From NCBI RefSeq assembly GCF_019802285.1, contig NZ_JAIEUJ010000002.1:620001-684000 (forward strand): DNA of 64,000 nt, in the 5' to 3' direction. Shown piece by piece: positions 7,151 through 16,066 of the stretch. The notes below the pieces were generated by a model. It saw nothing but the letters and a program-made list of their open reading frames with translations, made no database searches and had not been told where the DNA came from. The position numbers and the translations under genes are program-made. Numbering within the stretch: the stretch's first letter is position 1; the number at the start of each line of letters is the position of its first letter. Source of the DNA: Novilysobacter antarcticus. GTDB taxonomy: Bacteria; Pseudomonadota; Gammaproteobacteria; Xanthomonadales; Xanthomonadaceae.

Positions 7151-9808
7151 TCATCGTTTTAACTCCAGAATGTAGCTATTTCCTGAAGACGCAACCACCC
7201 GTTCGGATGATATGAGATCCTCCATTCCGGAAATGCAGGCACTAGCTCTTTCCGCCGGCAAGAACAAATACCTAACACCCTCCTCGTGAAGCCATTGGCG
7301 ATCGAAGATCTTGCACACATGCTCCTCGTAGTTCACTGTGCTGTAGTCGTCATCACCGTAGTAATAGTAGAACGCAAGGGGCATTCCAATTAAGTGGGGG
7401 GCGATTCTTGCCCCACCTACAGGAAAGACCCACCGCTCGCCTCCCAGTCGCAGAACGGAATTTGGCAGCAACATTCTATCGTCATTTTTATCCGGACCAT
7501 TATTTTTTTCTAAATACTCATCGAACGCAGCCAATACATCCATATCTGACTGATCTGCGCACCCCATTGAACCGCAGTATGAAAATCCCGGTTGAACGCG
7601 GTGTTGTTGCACTGGATGAACGAGGGAAGCCACCATCACTATAAACATAGTGCCGATCCCTGCAACCTTTATATTGGAACTTCCTTCTTTCGACAACGCT
7701 GAAATGCAGACCGAGAGCAGGTACGTCAACAACAATGCCTTATGCTGTGACAGGCTGAACTCAAAATATGGCGATAGCAGATAGAACCGAGCATCAGATA
7801 GAAGAGTACTAAACACCCCACTAGCGATCCAAACTGCCGTAACAACGACGCTTCCCATGAGCCAGACGGGCCAGACTTTGCCCGGCCCACGAAAAGCGGC
7901 CAAAACGGCAATCGGCGTAGAAGCAAGGATCAAAAAAACTGGCACCGGCTGTCCCGAATAGAGCTTAATTCCGTCAAGAACGAAGGACTTCCATTGAACT
8001 AGTTTTGGGGCTAACGCACGTAACATTTCCGCAGGGCTCAGAGTATTCATGTCCCCAATGAGCTGCACCTTTCCGCTCGCAACGCTTCCACCACCGATGA
8101 ATGCGCTGTAATAAGGATCAAGCATGAGCATGACTACTGCGACTGGAGGTACAAGCCATAACGGGGAGATCCGCCGGACTCTCGAAAAGTCAACGACCAG
8201 ATATCCGAACAGAAGTATGCATGGCACCACAATGTTTACCGGATTAAGAACTGCCAACACAAAGATACACAGCGAAAGCAACGTGAATTTTGCGGGTTTT
8301 TTCGAATCCCCAAGTCGCGCCCGTGACAACAGGAGCACTGCGAAAAGGGCAAACCAGATGACGCTTATCTGACGACCCAACCCCTCCATGTGACTGTATT
8401 GCTGGTAGAGCGGGAAAAGGAACCCGGCAGAGGTTACGCCAAGGGCAGTCAGGGCACTCAACATCTTTGCTATCGGATTCCTCAAGCAGCGGCTCGCCGC
8501 CTCGCCCAACAACAATGCTGCAAGTAGCGTCTGAATCAAAGGCAGCGCCGCCAACGCGTTCCTTACGTCGAGAAACGACAAGAGGGACCACAGATATGTA
8601 ATAGCCGCAGTGCCAGCCGGGTAGCCGAATGCACTGCTACCCCATCCGGAGGTTTCTCGCGGAATGGCTCCCAGTCGCTCCACTTGCTTGGCAAAAAATG
8701 AATGGATATCGGGATCGCTGGACAGCATAACTGCCCTCGGCAGTTCTCGGTCCGCAACCCACATCGCAATAGCGACAATAATCGCAACCTGGAGAATCAT
8801 CCAGTTTCGCGAATGAGACGTTCTCCACACACGGTGAAAGATATCCGTTCTGCACAGCACGTAGTACAAACAAGCGAGCACGACAACATACATCTCTGCT
8901 CGACTCATTCCGAGGTATGGAAAAATGCCTGCGATCATCGATCTTATATATACATAGGCAACAGAAACCGTTTGACCGAGTGCTATCCACAGGAAAAGAG
9001 ACGGTGTGTGCGCGTAACCAATCCGAAATCGGCTCGAGACAGCGGCGCCGACAGCCGCAAACGAACAGATTGCAAATACGAGTCTGGCGCCGTACTTCAA
9101 CCCCCGGCCGCTCACACAACCGCCGCCCTGACAGCCAACCCCCAATAACGAATAGCCCCACCATATCGCTACAACGATGATTGGAGCGAGCCACGCAGGG
9201 TTCCGAGATAAATACGCACCTATGCCAACCGTCAATCGCCGGCCATGTCGCCAAGCGAGACGTGCGCATATCGCCAATGCCAAGAGGCCGAGGATTGCCA
9301 AGCCAGCAACCCACGCCAAATCGATCTCGACAGAGATCGGCACATCAAAATCAAAGTGGGGATCTGTTCCTTTGGATTCGAACGCCAGCATGTCGCCCCC
9401 GTACAACGGCTCCAGCTGATTTATCGGCCGTATCCAGCGCGACAGTTCATGGCCAGATACGGTCTTACGGAGCGTGCCCTGCTCGATGCTTAAGCTGCTA
9501 ATCTTGACCAATCCAACTTTCGAACCGGGATCAATTCTTACCGACGTTACGACTTCTTTCGTTGGCAGTTCGAATGAATAGCGATGATAGTCCCCGTCAG
9601 GGCTTATCTCAAATTTAATCGATTTGGCTTCGCTGTAGCCTGCCCCCGATGCGTAGAACACTTGGCCATCTCGCGAAGTAGATGTCGCCATCTCCAATAC
9701 GACCGTCAGCGGGGACGGAGTGAGCCAATAAGCTAGTGCGCACATGCAAAAAACGAGCGTTGCGAGGAGCAACACTTCAGCTTTCAGCAGGGCGGTTTTC
9801 TTGCTCAT
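7151..9808 (-). CDS. Large multispanning membrane protein with N-terminal beta-domain, GT-C-like
   Basis: An 885-residue protein I do not recognise as a named family. It begins with one membrane helix (about 11-29), then a soluble domain of about 36-160 rich in beta-strand pattern (FELP, VRIDP, VKISSLSI, DPHFDFDV), then many membrane helices up to about 700 and a soluble tail with several Cys residues. The loop around 365-372 (DPDIHSFF) followed by a GYPAGT motif resembles the acidic first extracytoplasmic loop of GT-C/PMT-type glycosyltransferases that use polyprenyl-phosphate sugars. The N-terminal domain resembles one in the sulfotransferase-like protein of the same locus. Likely role: periplasmic sugar transfer onto the O-polysaccharide (inference). 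Confidence 0.6.
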   Translation of the reverse strand: MSKKTALLKAEVLLLATLVFCMCALAYWLTPSPLTVVLEMATSTSRDGQVFYASGAGYSEAKSIKFEISPDGDYHRYSFELPTKEVVTSVRIDPGSKVGLVKISSLSIEQGTLRKTVSGHELSRWIRPINQLEPLYGGDMLAFESKGTDPHFDFDVPISVEIDLAWVAGLAILGLLALAICARLAWRHGRRLTVGIGAYLSRNPAWLAPIIVVAIWWGYSLLGVGCQGGGCVSGRGLKYGARLVFAICSFAAVGAAVSSRFRIGYAHTPSLFLWIALGQTVSVAYVYIRSMIAGIFPYLGMSRAEMYVVVLACLYYVLCRTDIFHRVWRTSHSRNWMILQVAIIVAIAMWVADRELPRAVMLSSDPDIHSFFAKQVERLGAIPRETSGWGSSAFGYPAGTAAITYLWSLLSFLDVRNALAALPLIQTLLAALLLGEAASRCLRNPIAKMLSALTALGVTSAGFLFPLYQQYSHMEGLGRQISVIWFALFAVLLLSRARLGDSKKPAKFTLLSLCIFVLAVLNPVNIVVPCILLFGYLVVDFSRVRRISPLWLVPPVAVVMLMLDPYYSAFIGGGSVASGKVQLIGDMNTLSPAEMLRALAPKLVQWKSFVLDGIKLYSGQPVPVFLILASTPIAVLAAFRGPGKVWPVWLMGSVVVTAVWIASGVFSTLLSDARFYLLSPYFEFSLSQHKALLLTYLLSVCISALSKEGSSNIKVAGIGTMFIVMVASLVHPVQQHRVQPGFSYCGSMGCADQSDMDVLAAFDEYLEKNNGPDKNDDRMLLPNSVLRLGGERWVFPVGGARIAPHLIGMPLAFYYYYGDDDYSTVNYEEHVCKIFDRQWLHEEGVRYLFLPAERASACISGMEDLISSERVVASSGNSYILELKR

Positions 9809-9851
9809 ACGATTCTAGTGGTTGGACGTGCTGGGGTTAGCCGTGAAATCG

Positions 9852-10403
9852 TCACTCGACAACCAGCATTCGCGCATCGAGATCACACTCCTTCTGCGCC
9901 GCTGTCGATGTGCCCGAAATGATGACCAACGCATAGCTCCCGGGAATCATGTCGACTCGGGCAAGAAGGTTGTAACCGGAGGTGGCGAGCGCCTCGCTGG
10001 ACAATGCCTTGGCAACGTCGGGACGGGCCACGCCGGCGAGAACCGGAATCGAATACGACCTTCCTTCGCCTCGAAAAACGAACAACGCGTCTGCCGGCAC
10101 CTGCTTGTCGTCATCCGCCACCCAACCGGAAAACCACACTTCCGTTCCGGCCTTCACTGAGGTCAACCTCGCGTCTCCACCGTTCACGGCGTCAAGGGCA
10201 CAGGATCCACCTGTCATCGCGGGTTCCGTCGCGACAAAGTCCTCGACCGGGACCGGCTCAATACTCCCGCTGCCATCCAGCGGGCCCGCGATCATGGATG
10301 CCGCGGATTCGCCCGCCGGGGTTGCGACCTCACTTGTTCCGCATCCGCTCAGCACACCCGCTACCAGCAGGGCGCACAATCCGGCGGTTGAGCCTGGCCT
10401 CAT
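9852..10403 (-). CDS. Hypothetical lipoprotein in the LPS locus
   Basis: A 183-residue protein with a lipoprotein signal: basic start, hydrophobic core, then VLSGC as lipobox. After a low-complexity linker comes a single domain of about 110 residues with a beta-rich look (TEVWFSGWVADD, ALFVFRGEGRSYSIPV, ARVDMIPGSYALVIIS), ending in a Cys-containing strand. I recognise no family. Its ATG overlaps the stop of the tandem GT2 gene as ATGA, so it belongs to the same operon, and it precedes the 885-residue membrane protein by 43 bases. A periplasmic or outer-membrane role in polysaccharide handling is a guess from position. Confidence 0.7.
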   Translation of the reverse strand: MRPGSTAGLCALLVAGVLSGCGTSEVATPAGESAASMIAGPLDGSGSIEPVPVEDFVATEPAMTGGSCALDAVNGGDARLTSVKAGTEVWFSGWVADDDKQVPADALFVFRGEGRSYSIPVLAGVARPDVAKALSSEALATSGYNLLARVDMIPGSYALVIISGTSTAAQKECDLDARMLVVE

Positions 10404-12718
10404 TGCGATATCTCCTTCGTAATTCCCTCAGCTCGCAGGGCCAAGAGAGTGGAAAAGCCCGCCAGATATTTTCTCGGCGGAAATGCAAGATCGAACGGGA
10501 CCCCGGCCACGGTCAGGTTGGGGTTGTAGCAGGGGTCGGCCAACAGGGAGTCTCCCCAGCGTGACAGCATAATTTTGATCTCGCCGTTGAACCGAGCGAT
10601 TTTCTCGGGGGTATCCTCATAACCCCGAGATGCGGATTCGTGATGGTACAGCGTGGCATAGGGCGTCCACAGGTTGCGATAACCGGCCGCCAGTACCTTG
10701 ACGCAGAAATCGACATCATTGAACGCAATAGTCAATGTCTCATCCAGCCCACCTACCTCATCGAACACCTCTTTGCGTACCAACAGGCACGCGGCGGTGA
10801 CCGCAGACATCTCTTGGGCGAGCAAAGCCCGCCCGCACTGGCCATTGGTACCGGCCGGCAACCCCGTATAGGCGTGGCCTGCAACACTGCCCATGCCCAG
10901 CACCACGCCGGCGTGCTGGATGGTGTCGTTGGGGTAGTACAACATCGCGCCAACGGCTCCGATCTCCGGGCGGATGGCCTGGCTGACCATGATCGTCATC
11001 CAGTCTGGCGTGATCACCTCGATGTCGTTGTTCACCAGCCCGATGACCGAGCCAGTGGCGCGTTTAGCGGCGTAGTTGTTGATCTTGGAATAATTGAAAG
11101 GCGCATCGTAGTGCAGTACGCGTACTCGTGACTCGGACCCCAACTCTCGGAAGTAATCGAATGTCGCAGCCTCCTGCGACTGATTATCGACGATGATTAT
11201 TTCGTAATCCGGGTAATTGGTTTTGTCGAGGATGCTCTGCACGCACATGCGCAGCAGTTCGACCTTGTCCCGCGTCGGGATGATCAGGCTGACCCTGGGG
11301 GGCGATGGAAGCTCGCGATATACATTCAGGTGCCCGGAGTGGTTGATCTCGATGCGCGCGCGCTGCCCGGTGCGCTTCAAATGTTCCTCAACCGCACGCC
11401 AGCCAGCGCTGCCGGCGTAATCCTTCTGCTGGACCCCCAGCGCGGTCGAACCTGCGATGGCGCGCCAGTGATAAAGGACCTTGGGCACATGGCCGATCTC
11501 GTCAGGCCGTAGCTTCTCCACGCATCGCAACGCAAGATCCCAGTCCTGCGCGCCCTCGAAACCCTTCCTGAAGCCGCCCACCTCACGCACCAGTGCAGTC
11601 TCGTATATCCCCAGGTGGCTGATGCAGTTCTGGGACAGGAACAACTCGTAATTCCAATCGGGCTTGAAGTACGGTGAAAACCGCACGCCTTTGCCGTCGA
11701 TCTTGTCTTCGTCGGAATAAACCAAACGCCATTGCGGACTGATGTTGATAGCCTTGACCATTTCCAGCAGAGAGTGCGGACGCAGCTCATCGTCGTGATC
11801 CAGCAGCGCAATGTATTCACCCTCCGCAAAATCCAGGGCCGAATTGGTCGCCTCCGAGATATGCCCGTTGTGTTCGCGGATGTGAACGCGTATGCGTGGA
11901 TCGCGCTGCGCATATTCGTCCAGCACCCGACGTACGTGCCGCGATGGTGATGCATCATCGGCGATGCACAGCTCCCAGTTCGGATAGACCTGCGCCAAGA
12001 CACTGTCAAGGCATTTCCGCAGCCAGCGCTCCTTGGGTTCGTACACCGGAACAAGGATCGATACGAGCGGCTGGTGCGTCAGCTCGGCGACTTTCTCATG
12101 CAGGAGCTCGACATCCACTGTGCTGAGGGTGTCGTAATTTCGTACCCAGGCCACGTAATCGTCTGCGGCGGGTTGGATCAATTGCATGTAGCGAGCGTAG
12201 GCATCCTGACCGCCCTGGCGTAGCCTTCCAGTGCAGGCAGCCCGCGCGAAAGGCAGCAGCACATCGCGTGAGCGCTGCCAATCCCGCTCAGGGCCGGCAA
12301 CGCCGATCACCATCCGCGCCAGTGCTTCGATGCGACTCAGACGACGCAGCCGCACGTAGGGCAGGCGAAAGCGTGCCGTCTTGGTACTGGGATCAAAACG
12401 CAGCTGGGTGACCGGATGCTTCAGGAGGATAACGGCGCGGATGCGACCGTTTTCATCGGGTTCCGGCAGCAGCACCCGTCCGGACTCCGCGATGCCCACA
12501 CCGTAGTCCGGATATAGGCAGGGGGACATCAGCAGTCCTTCGACCTTCTCGAAATCCGCTTCGAAAAGATACCAGCCGCCTTTGAGCGCCAGCTGACGGT
12601 CACCCAACAGGAACTGCGGGTCTTCGTTGCGGGAAAGCCAGAAGTCGCCGTCCGGACCGTGATCTTCCCGCAGAATATTTGCCAGCGGGATCAGACCCAG
12701 CCTGTATGACGCGCTCAT
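10400..12718 (-). CDS. Tandem-domain family 2 glycosyltransferase (WbbL/rhamnosyltransferase-like)
   Basis: A 772-residue protein with two GT2 domains. The first spans about 217-430 (VSILVPVYEPKE, IADDAS, LLDHDDE at 305-311). The second begins at about 475 with VSLIIPTRDK, then IIVDNQSQE, GLVNNDIEVITPDW and the DVDFCVKVLAAGYRNLWTP region. Such double GT2 proteins often build disaccharide units of bacterial O-chains. The N-terminal 140 residues are not GT2: they contain NEDPQFLL and LRFDPSTKTARFRLPYVRL, echoing the beta-domain motifs of two other proteins of the locus. It follows the sulfotransferase-like gene by 19 bases and overlaps the lipoprotein gene. Donor sugars are unknown. Confidence 0.85.
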   Translation of the reverse strand: MSASYRLGLIPLANILREDHGPDGDFWLSRNEDPQFLLGDRQLALKGGWYLFEADFEKVEGLLMSPCLYPDYGVGIAESGRVLLPEPDENGRIRAVILLKHPVTQLRFDPSTKTARFRLPYVRLRRLSRIEALARMVIGVAGPERDWQRSRDVLLPFARAACTGRLRQGGQDAYARYMQLIQPAADDYVAWVRNYDTLSTVDVELLHEKVAELTHQPLVSILVPVYEPKERWLRKCLDSVLAQVYPNWELCIADDASPSRHVRRVLDEYAQRDPRIRVHIREHNGHISEATNSALDFAEGEYIALLDHDDELRPHSLLEMVKAINISPQWRLVYSDEDKIDGKGVRFSPYFKPDWNYELFLSQNCISHLGIYETALVREVGGFRKGFEGAQDWDLALRCVEKLRPDEIGHVPKVLYHWRAIAGSTALGVQQKDYAGSAGWRAVEEHLKRTGQRARIEINHSGHLNVYRELPSPPRVSLIIPTRDKVELLRMCVQSILDKTNYPDYEIIIVDNQSQEAATFDYFRELGSESRVRVLHYDAPFNYSKINNYAAKRATGSVIGLVNNDIEVITPDWMTIMVSQAIRPEIGAVGAMLYYPNDTIQHAGVVLGMGSVAGHAYTGLPAGTNGQCGRALLAQEMSAVTAACLLVRKEVFDEVGGLDETLTIAFNDVDFCVKVLAAGYRNLWTPYATLYHHESASRGYEDTPEKIARFNGEIKIMLSRWGDSLLADPCYNPNLTVAGVPFDLAFPPRKYLAGFSTLLALRAEGITKEISQ

Positions 12719-12737
12719 CCACTCCTCCTTTTAATGT

Positions 12738-14636
12738 TCAATGGCGGCCCCGCAGTCGCCGCCACCAGTAGCCTAAAGACCGTCGTTGGGCCCAACTCAA
12801 CAGAACGCCTTGTTGTTCTCGCATAGACTCGAGTTCCGCGATCACCGCCTCGTTCTGTGCGTGGGTGGCCTGAAGCTCCTCGCGGGCGTGTGCAAGTGAC
12901 GCCTGAAGGCGATCATGTTCTGTCCGCCGGTTCTGTATCTCCTCACCCAGAGCGACATGAAACGACCGCGTGGCTGCCTCCATCAAGCTGACGTCGTTCG
13001 AGATACCGATGGCGGACTCGCCGAACTTCGACAGACGCTGCTCGAGCAATTCGACGCATTCGGTCAAACGGCGCTGCCGCTCTCCCAGATCCCGTTGAGC
13101 GTGCTCGATCTCCTGACCGGAATCCTTGAGGTATCCGGCGATTTCCGACAACACCGTTTCAGCGCGGAAACGGACTTCGACCTGCGACGGGCCATCGGTA
13201 TGGCTCCATTCCAGACCGCGGACGTCCAACTCGAAATGGGGGTCCTCGCCAAGGGCGGCAAACCGGATTCCGCCCCGGTGAGACGTTACGGGCAAGGCGA
13301 ACTCATTCATGGCGTTGACCCGGTCGGCGAGGTCTTCCACGACCTTGCCTCCGATGCTCAACGACCAGATCGCGAACGCGCCCGGCGCATCATCGGGATC
13401 GATTCGCAGGTGCTCGACCTTCGCACCCTCGGGAAGCTCGAACACCACATGCTGGCCGTCTTCCATCAGTACCGGATCGGCAAACAACGACCGGGACTCG
13501 TTAAAAGGCGTCGACGTCTCCCTGTAATACAGGCGGCATGCACCGGGCATCCGGGCTGGCAACGCCGGACGCCACAGTTCACGCAATGCCGCGATCTGCA
13601 GCGACATGTCTACCCGGGACTGGTCCAACGCCTGGCGCTGCAATTCATCCTCCAGCCGGAGGGGCGCGTCCAGGTAGCCGGCCGCCACTCGTGCGAGCTT
13701 CGCCGTGATCGCGTCGAACCCCTCGTCCGCCCGATTCCCGGCAGGATCGGCCGCGCAATGCAGAGCCAGGCCGTACAGCTCCAGAGCCAGGGGCTCGAAT
13801 GGAGACACCGGCTTTCCACCCCGTTCCGCTTGATTATTGCGTAGGGACACATCGAGGAACCCGTCGATCTCCTCCGCAACTGCCGTTGTCGCGAGAAGGG
13901 CGACACCTAGACGCTTCCTCATGCGATCCATCTCGATCCGCCAGTCCGCCAGCAACGCCTCATACGACACGAACGCCCGCGGCAGCTCGCGGCTGGCGCG
14001 CTCGGCCTCCAGCAGGTAGGTCATCCACAGCAGATGCGCGCGTGACCGTGACAATCCGTCGCGCTTGTGCAGCGAGCCGGCTACTTCGTTGGGATGCCGG
14101 ACCATCAGCAACGCGCTCGGGCGGGCTCCTGCTTGCGCCGCGACGTCCAGCCACAAGGGCACCACCCGGCTGCTGCGCGGATCCTTCACAGCCGCCACAG
14201 CGGCATCAGCATCGGCATCGGCATCGGCAAACATGTCACGCAGGAGCGGTACCAGCGCCACGCGCGCCTCGTCGGCGGCCGCACTTTCCCTCCAGTTCGG
14301 CGGCAACGGACGCGGGTCGTGCCAGGGACGATGGAACGCCGCGAACAACGTTTCCTGCGCGGCCACCACCCGCGCATTTTCGAAATATCCCTTGGGGTTG
14401 TCGGAGGTCGGCGGCAGCAGCTCCTCGCCCAGTGTCACGCCGAGCTTTCCCAGCACACCGGTGAGCGCGGACGTCCCGCTGCGGTGCATGCCAAGCACCA
14501 ACAGAAGGTCGCGCCCGGCCCGCCCTCCCGCGACCGCGCCCGCATCGCCTTCCGCTGCCGTCGGTGTCGGCGCGGGAAGATCAGCGTCCGTAGGTGCCTG
14601 CGATCTGTCCAGTCCTGCCGTCTCTTTTGTGCTCAT
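12738..14636 (-). CDS. Sulfotransferase-like protein with beta-domain and C-terminal coiled coil
   Basis: 632 residues in three parts. Residues about 44-300 are a sulfotransferase-type P-loop domain: VLGMHRSGTSALTGVL at 47-62 fits the 5'-phosphosulfate loop, and MVRHPNEVAGSLHKR at 178-192 fits the 3'-phosphate region. Residues about 370-490 form a beta-rich domain (FELP, LRIDP, WSLSI, EDPHFELDV). Residues about 495-612 are heptad-like and charged (coiled coil), ending in a basic, Trp-rich tail (residues 615-632) that could lie on the membrane. An Ala-Asp repeat (138-145) is encoded by a hexanucleotide repeat. It ends where wzt begins (4-base overlap region), so it is coupled to the exporter. 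The role is not established; a chain-capping enzyme is discussed in the findings. Confidence 0.75.
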   Translation of the reverse strand: MSTKETAGLDRSQAPTDADLPAPTPTAAEGDAGAVAGGRAGRDLLLVLGMHRSGTSALTGVLGKLGVTLGEELLPPTSDNPKGYFENARVVAAQETLFAAFHRPWHDPRPLPPNWRESAAADEARVALVPLLRDMFADADADADAAVAAVKDPRSSRVVPLWLDVAAQAGARPSALLMVRHPNEVAGSLHKRDGLSRSRAHLLWMTYLLEAERASRELPRAFVSYEALLADWRIEMDRMRKRLGVALLATTAVAEEIDGFLDVSLRNNQAERGGKPVSPFEPLALELYGLALHCAADPAGNRADEGFDAITAKLARVAAGYLDAPLRLEDELQRQALDQSRVDMSLQIAALRELWRPALPARMPGACRLYYRETSTPFNESRSLFADPVLMEDGQHVVFELPEGAKVEHLRIDPDDAPGAFAIWSLSIGGKVVEDLADRVNAMNEFALPVTSHRGGIRFAALGEDPHFELDVRGLEWSHTDGPSQVEVRFRAETVLSEIAGYLKDSGQEIEHAQRDLGERQRRLTECVELLEQRLSKFGESAIGISNDVSLMEAATRSFHVALGEEIQNRRTEHDRLQASLAHAREELQATHAQNEAVIAELESMREQQGVLLSWAQRRSLGYWWRRLRGRH

Positions 14637-16066
14637 TCGTTGGTACCTATTATTCTGAACGAGCTCGCCGGCTCACTCGCAAGATCATAGAACCCTACTT
14701 TCACCCGGTCGTTGGCCCGGTGCTCCACCTTGAACATCAACACGTCCAGCATGCGGTGGAGGAACGATCCATCGACACCCTGGGCGCACCCGTTCACCCC
14801 GGCATTCATGAAATAGGTGCCGGGGAGCAGCTTGGAGTCGAAGTTGAACTCGACCAAGTAGACGTCGCCGGCCCGCACGGAATCGATCGCATCACCAAAC
14901 GCGTGGCTGGCCATGCCGAACAACTCCACCCCGGCGACCGATTTGATCATCATGCCGAAATGAACAAGCCGGGCATCGCTGTCGAACTTGACACGATACC
15001 GGTAGCGATACGGTCGCCCCGGAACCAGCACATTGACTCTCTCGCCATCGGCGTTGACCAGATGCGGGTCGGATATCCGTGCGCCGCGGCTTTCATACTC
15101 GACCGTACTTTCCGACCGCAGACCCGGATCGTATCGCTCTGCATCGGATTGGTCATACGCCGCGATTACCGCTTGGTGCTCCGCAGCGGCACCGACCTGC
15201 TGCGGATCCTCTACGAGGGATTCCTCCCCCATCGAACGAAATTGGCGTCGCATCTGTTTACGCCTGTCGGGCGAGGCGTACAGCAGCTTCTGATACAGCG
15301 CGACCGTGGCCTTGGGTTGGCCTGAAAACACCAGTTCGCCGGCATCCAGCAGGATCGCGCGATCGCACAACTGGACGACGCTGCCCGCCGAATGGGAAAC
15401 AAACAAAATGGTGCAACCGGACCGTTTCAATTCCTCTATGCGGGCGAAGCACTTGCGCTGGAACGCTTCGTCGCCCACCGACAGCGCCTCGTCAATGATC
15501 AGTATCTGGGGGTCGGTATTGATCGCCACCGCGAATGCGAGGCGGATGTACATGCCGCTGGAATAGGTCTTCACCGGTTGCTCGATGAAATCCCCGATAT
15601 CCGCGAACGCCACGATGGCGTCGAAACGCGCATCCACTTCATGCCGGTTCAGGCCGAGCACCGCGGCATTCAGGTAGATGTTCTCCCGGCCGGTGAAGTC
15701 TGGGTTGAATCCGGCGCCCAGTTCCAGCAGCGCCGCGACCCTCCCGTTGACGCTGACGGTCCCCTGGGTGGGCTGCAGGATGCCGCAGATGACCTGGAGC
15801 AATGTCGACTTTCCGGAACCATTGCGACCGACTATGCCCACGGTCTCGCCGCGCCGGATGACGACGCTGATACCGTCAAGCGCCTGGAAACGCCCGTACC
15901 AGCCATCCGCGCGGGCGCGCAGGAGGCCGTGGATGAAGCGCTGGTGCGGCTTTCCGTACATTCTGAAAACCTTGGACACCGCATCGAGGCGGATCACCTC
16001 GTCGGCCGCCATTTCAACCGTCGCGCCATCTGCCGCGACGCCATCAGTCCTCGCCTCACAGGACAT
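14633..16066 (-). CDS. wzt: ABC transporter ATPase for O-polysaccharide export, with C-terminal carbohydrate-binding domain
   Basis: 477 residues. The ATPase domain has Walker A GIVGRNGSGKST (77-88), the YSSGM signature, Walker B ILIIDEALSVGDE and the H-loop VSHSAG. From about residue 300 there is an extra domain (RYDPGLRSEST to the end) with the beta-strand pattern of the Wzt-C domain that, in E. coli O8/O9a, binds the modified non-reducing end of the glycan before export. The ATG at 16066 overlaps the wzm stop by 11 bases and has a strong GGGGA Shine-Dalgarno about 6 bases upstream; the frame is open further upstream. With Wzm it would move undecaprenyl-linked O-chain across the inner membrane. 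Confidence 0.93.
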   Translation of the reverse strand: MSCEARTDGVAADGATVEMAADEVIRLDAVSKVFRMYGKPHQRFIHGLLRARADGWYGRFQALDGISVVIRRGETVGIVGRNGSGKSTLLQVICGILQPTQGTVSVNGRVAALLELGAGFNPDFTGRENIYLNAAVLGLNRHEVDARFDAIVAFADIGDFIEQPVKTYSSGMYIRLAFAVAINTDPQILIIDEALSVGDEAFQRKCFARIEELKRSGCTILFVSHSAGSVVQLCDRAILLDAGELVFSGQPKATVALYQKLLYASPDRRKQMRRQFRSMGEESLVEDPQQVGAAAEHQAVIAAYDQSDAERYDPGLRSESTVEYESRGARISDPHLVNADGERVNVLVPGRPYRYRYRVKFDSDARLVHFGMMIKSVAGVELFGMASHAFGDAIDSVRAGDVYLVEFNFDSKLLPGTYFMNAGVNGCAQGVDGSFLHRMLDVLMFKVEHRANDRVKVGFYDLASEPASSFRIIGTNE

